Under the pieces are notes generated by a model. That model was not told the DNA's origin, ran no database searches, and saw only the letters and a list, made by a program, of their open reading frames with translations. This document shows, piece by piece, positions 6,222 to 6,309 of a DNA stretch of 6,309 nt (the first letter of the stretch is position 1; every line of letters starts with the position of its first letter). This DNA comes from Kiritimatiellia bacterium (GTDB taxonomy: Bacteria; Verrucomicrobiota; Kiritimatiellia; RFP12; UBA1067). The translations under genes and the position numbers were made by a program. The DNA lies in NCBI GenBank assembly GCA_028707675.1, contig JAQWAM010000083.1, forward strand, positions 1 through 6,309, in the 5' to 3' direction.

Positions 6222-6309
6222 AGCTGAAAAGAGTAAAGACAGTGGATTTTTACCTTACTGTAGATGATCCCAAGAATGCCAAATCCTGCGCTGCTCTGCA
6301 ACGGAGCTG
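6185..6309 (+). CDS. Unidentified open frame running off the right edge
   Basis: In the +2 frame the sequence reads without a stop from the rhomboid break to the edge of the window: GKDEILAMVKKLKLKRVKTV, followed by DFYLTVDDPKNAKSCAALQRS (about 41 codons). The alternation of charged and hydrophobic residues looks like genuine protein. The DNA is visibly AT-richer, with codons such as ATA, AGA and GTA that are uncommon in the neighbouring genes. No Shine-Dalgarno stands before the ATG at 6206, so it may be the interior of a gene joined here rather than a gene start. I do not recognise a family. Confidence 0.35.

Overview
The window looks like a contig from a GC-rich, probably anaerobic bacterium of the PVC superphylum, most likely Kiritimatiellota or Lentisphaerota. 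This is an inference. The leftmost fragment has the SUMF1-type domain layout (YKTTKLVLRR followed by DLPTEAQWEY) that those phyla carry in many copies. It is followed by a GH42-like beta-galactosidase relative of a type I also associate with them. No rRNA, tRNA, CRISPR array, transposase or complete mobile element is visible.

Layout. Positions 1-665 (+) hold the middle of a SUMF1/formylglycine-generating-enzyme-like protein whose catalytic C-terminal half is absent. Around 660-670 it changes abruptly, in another frame, into a GH42-like glycoside hydrolase (661-2301, +). That gene has lost most of its signal peptide, appears to lack the segment carrying the catalytic nucleophile (join near 1615-1630), and ends in an unfamiliar tail. 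Positions 2302-2387 are a short convergent spacer without a convincing terminator.

Positions 5576-2388 (-) form the best-preserved part: a probable three-gene operon nfnA - nfnB (gltA-like) - hemolysin III. NfnA and NfnB are the two subunits of the electron-bifurcating NADH-dependent ferredoxin:NADP+ oxidoreductase, which exchanges electrons between ferredoxin, NADH and NADPH. The third gene is an intact seven-helix PAQR/hemolysin III membrane protein with all its predicted metal ligands. Each of the three open frames is preceded by a different short direct repeat: 6 bp (2 units), 7 bp (4 units) and 9 bp (4 units).

Divergent from nfnA, at 5720-6221 (+), are a 76-residue single-helix membrane protein and the N-terminus of a rhomboid-like protease. 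The latter has a TTG start and an excellent Shine-Dalgarno. The rhomboid homology stops near 6185, and a different, AT-richer open frame runs off the right edge.

I do not see a new multi-gene system. The most notable features are the abrupt breaks inside genes (about 660, 1620, 2245 and 6185), which mean either real rearrangement and decay or a chimeric assembly, and the run of different tandem repeats in front of the operon genes.
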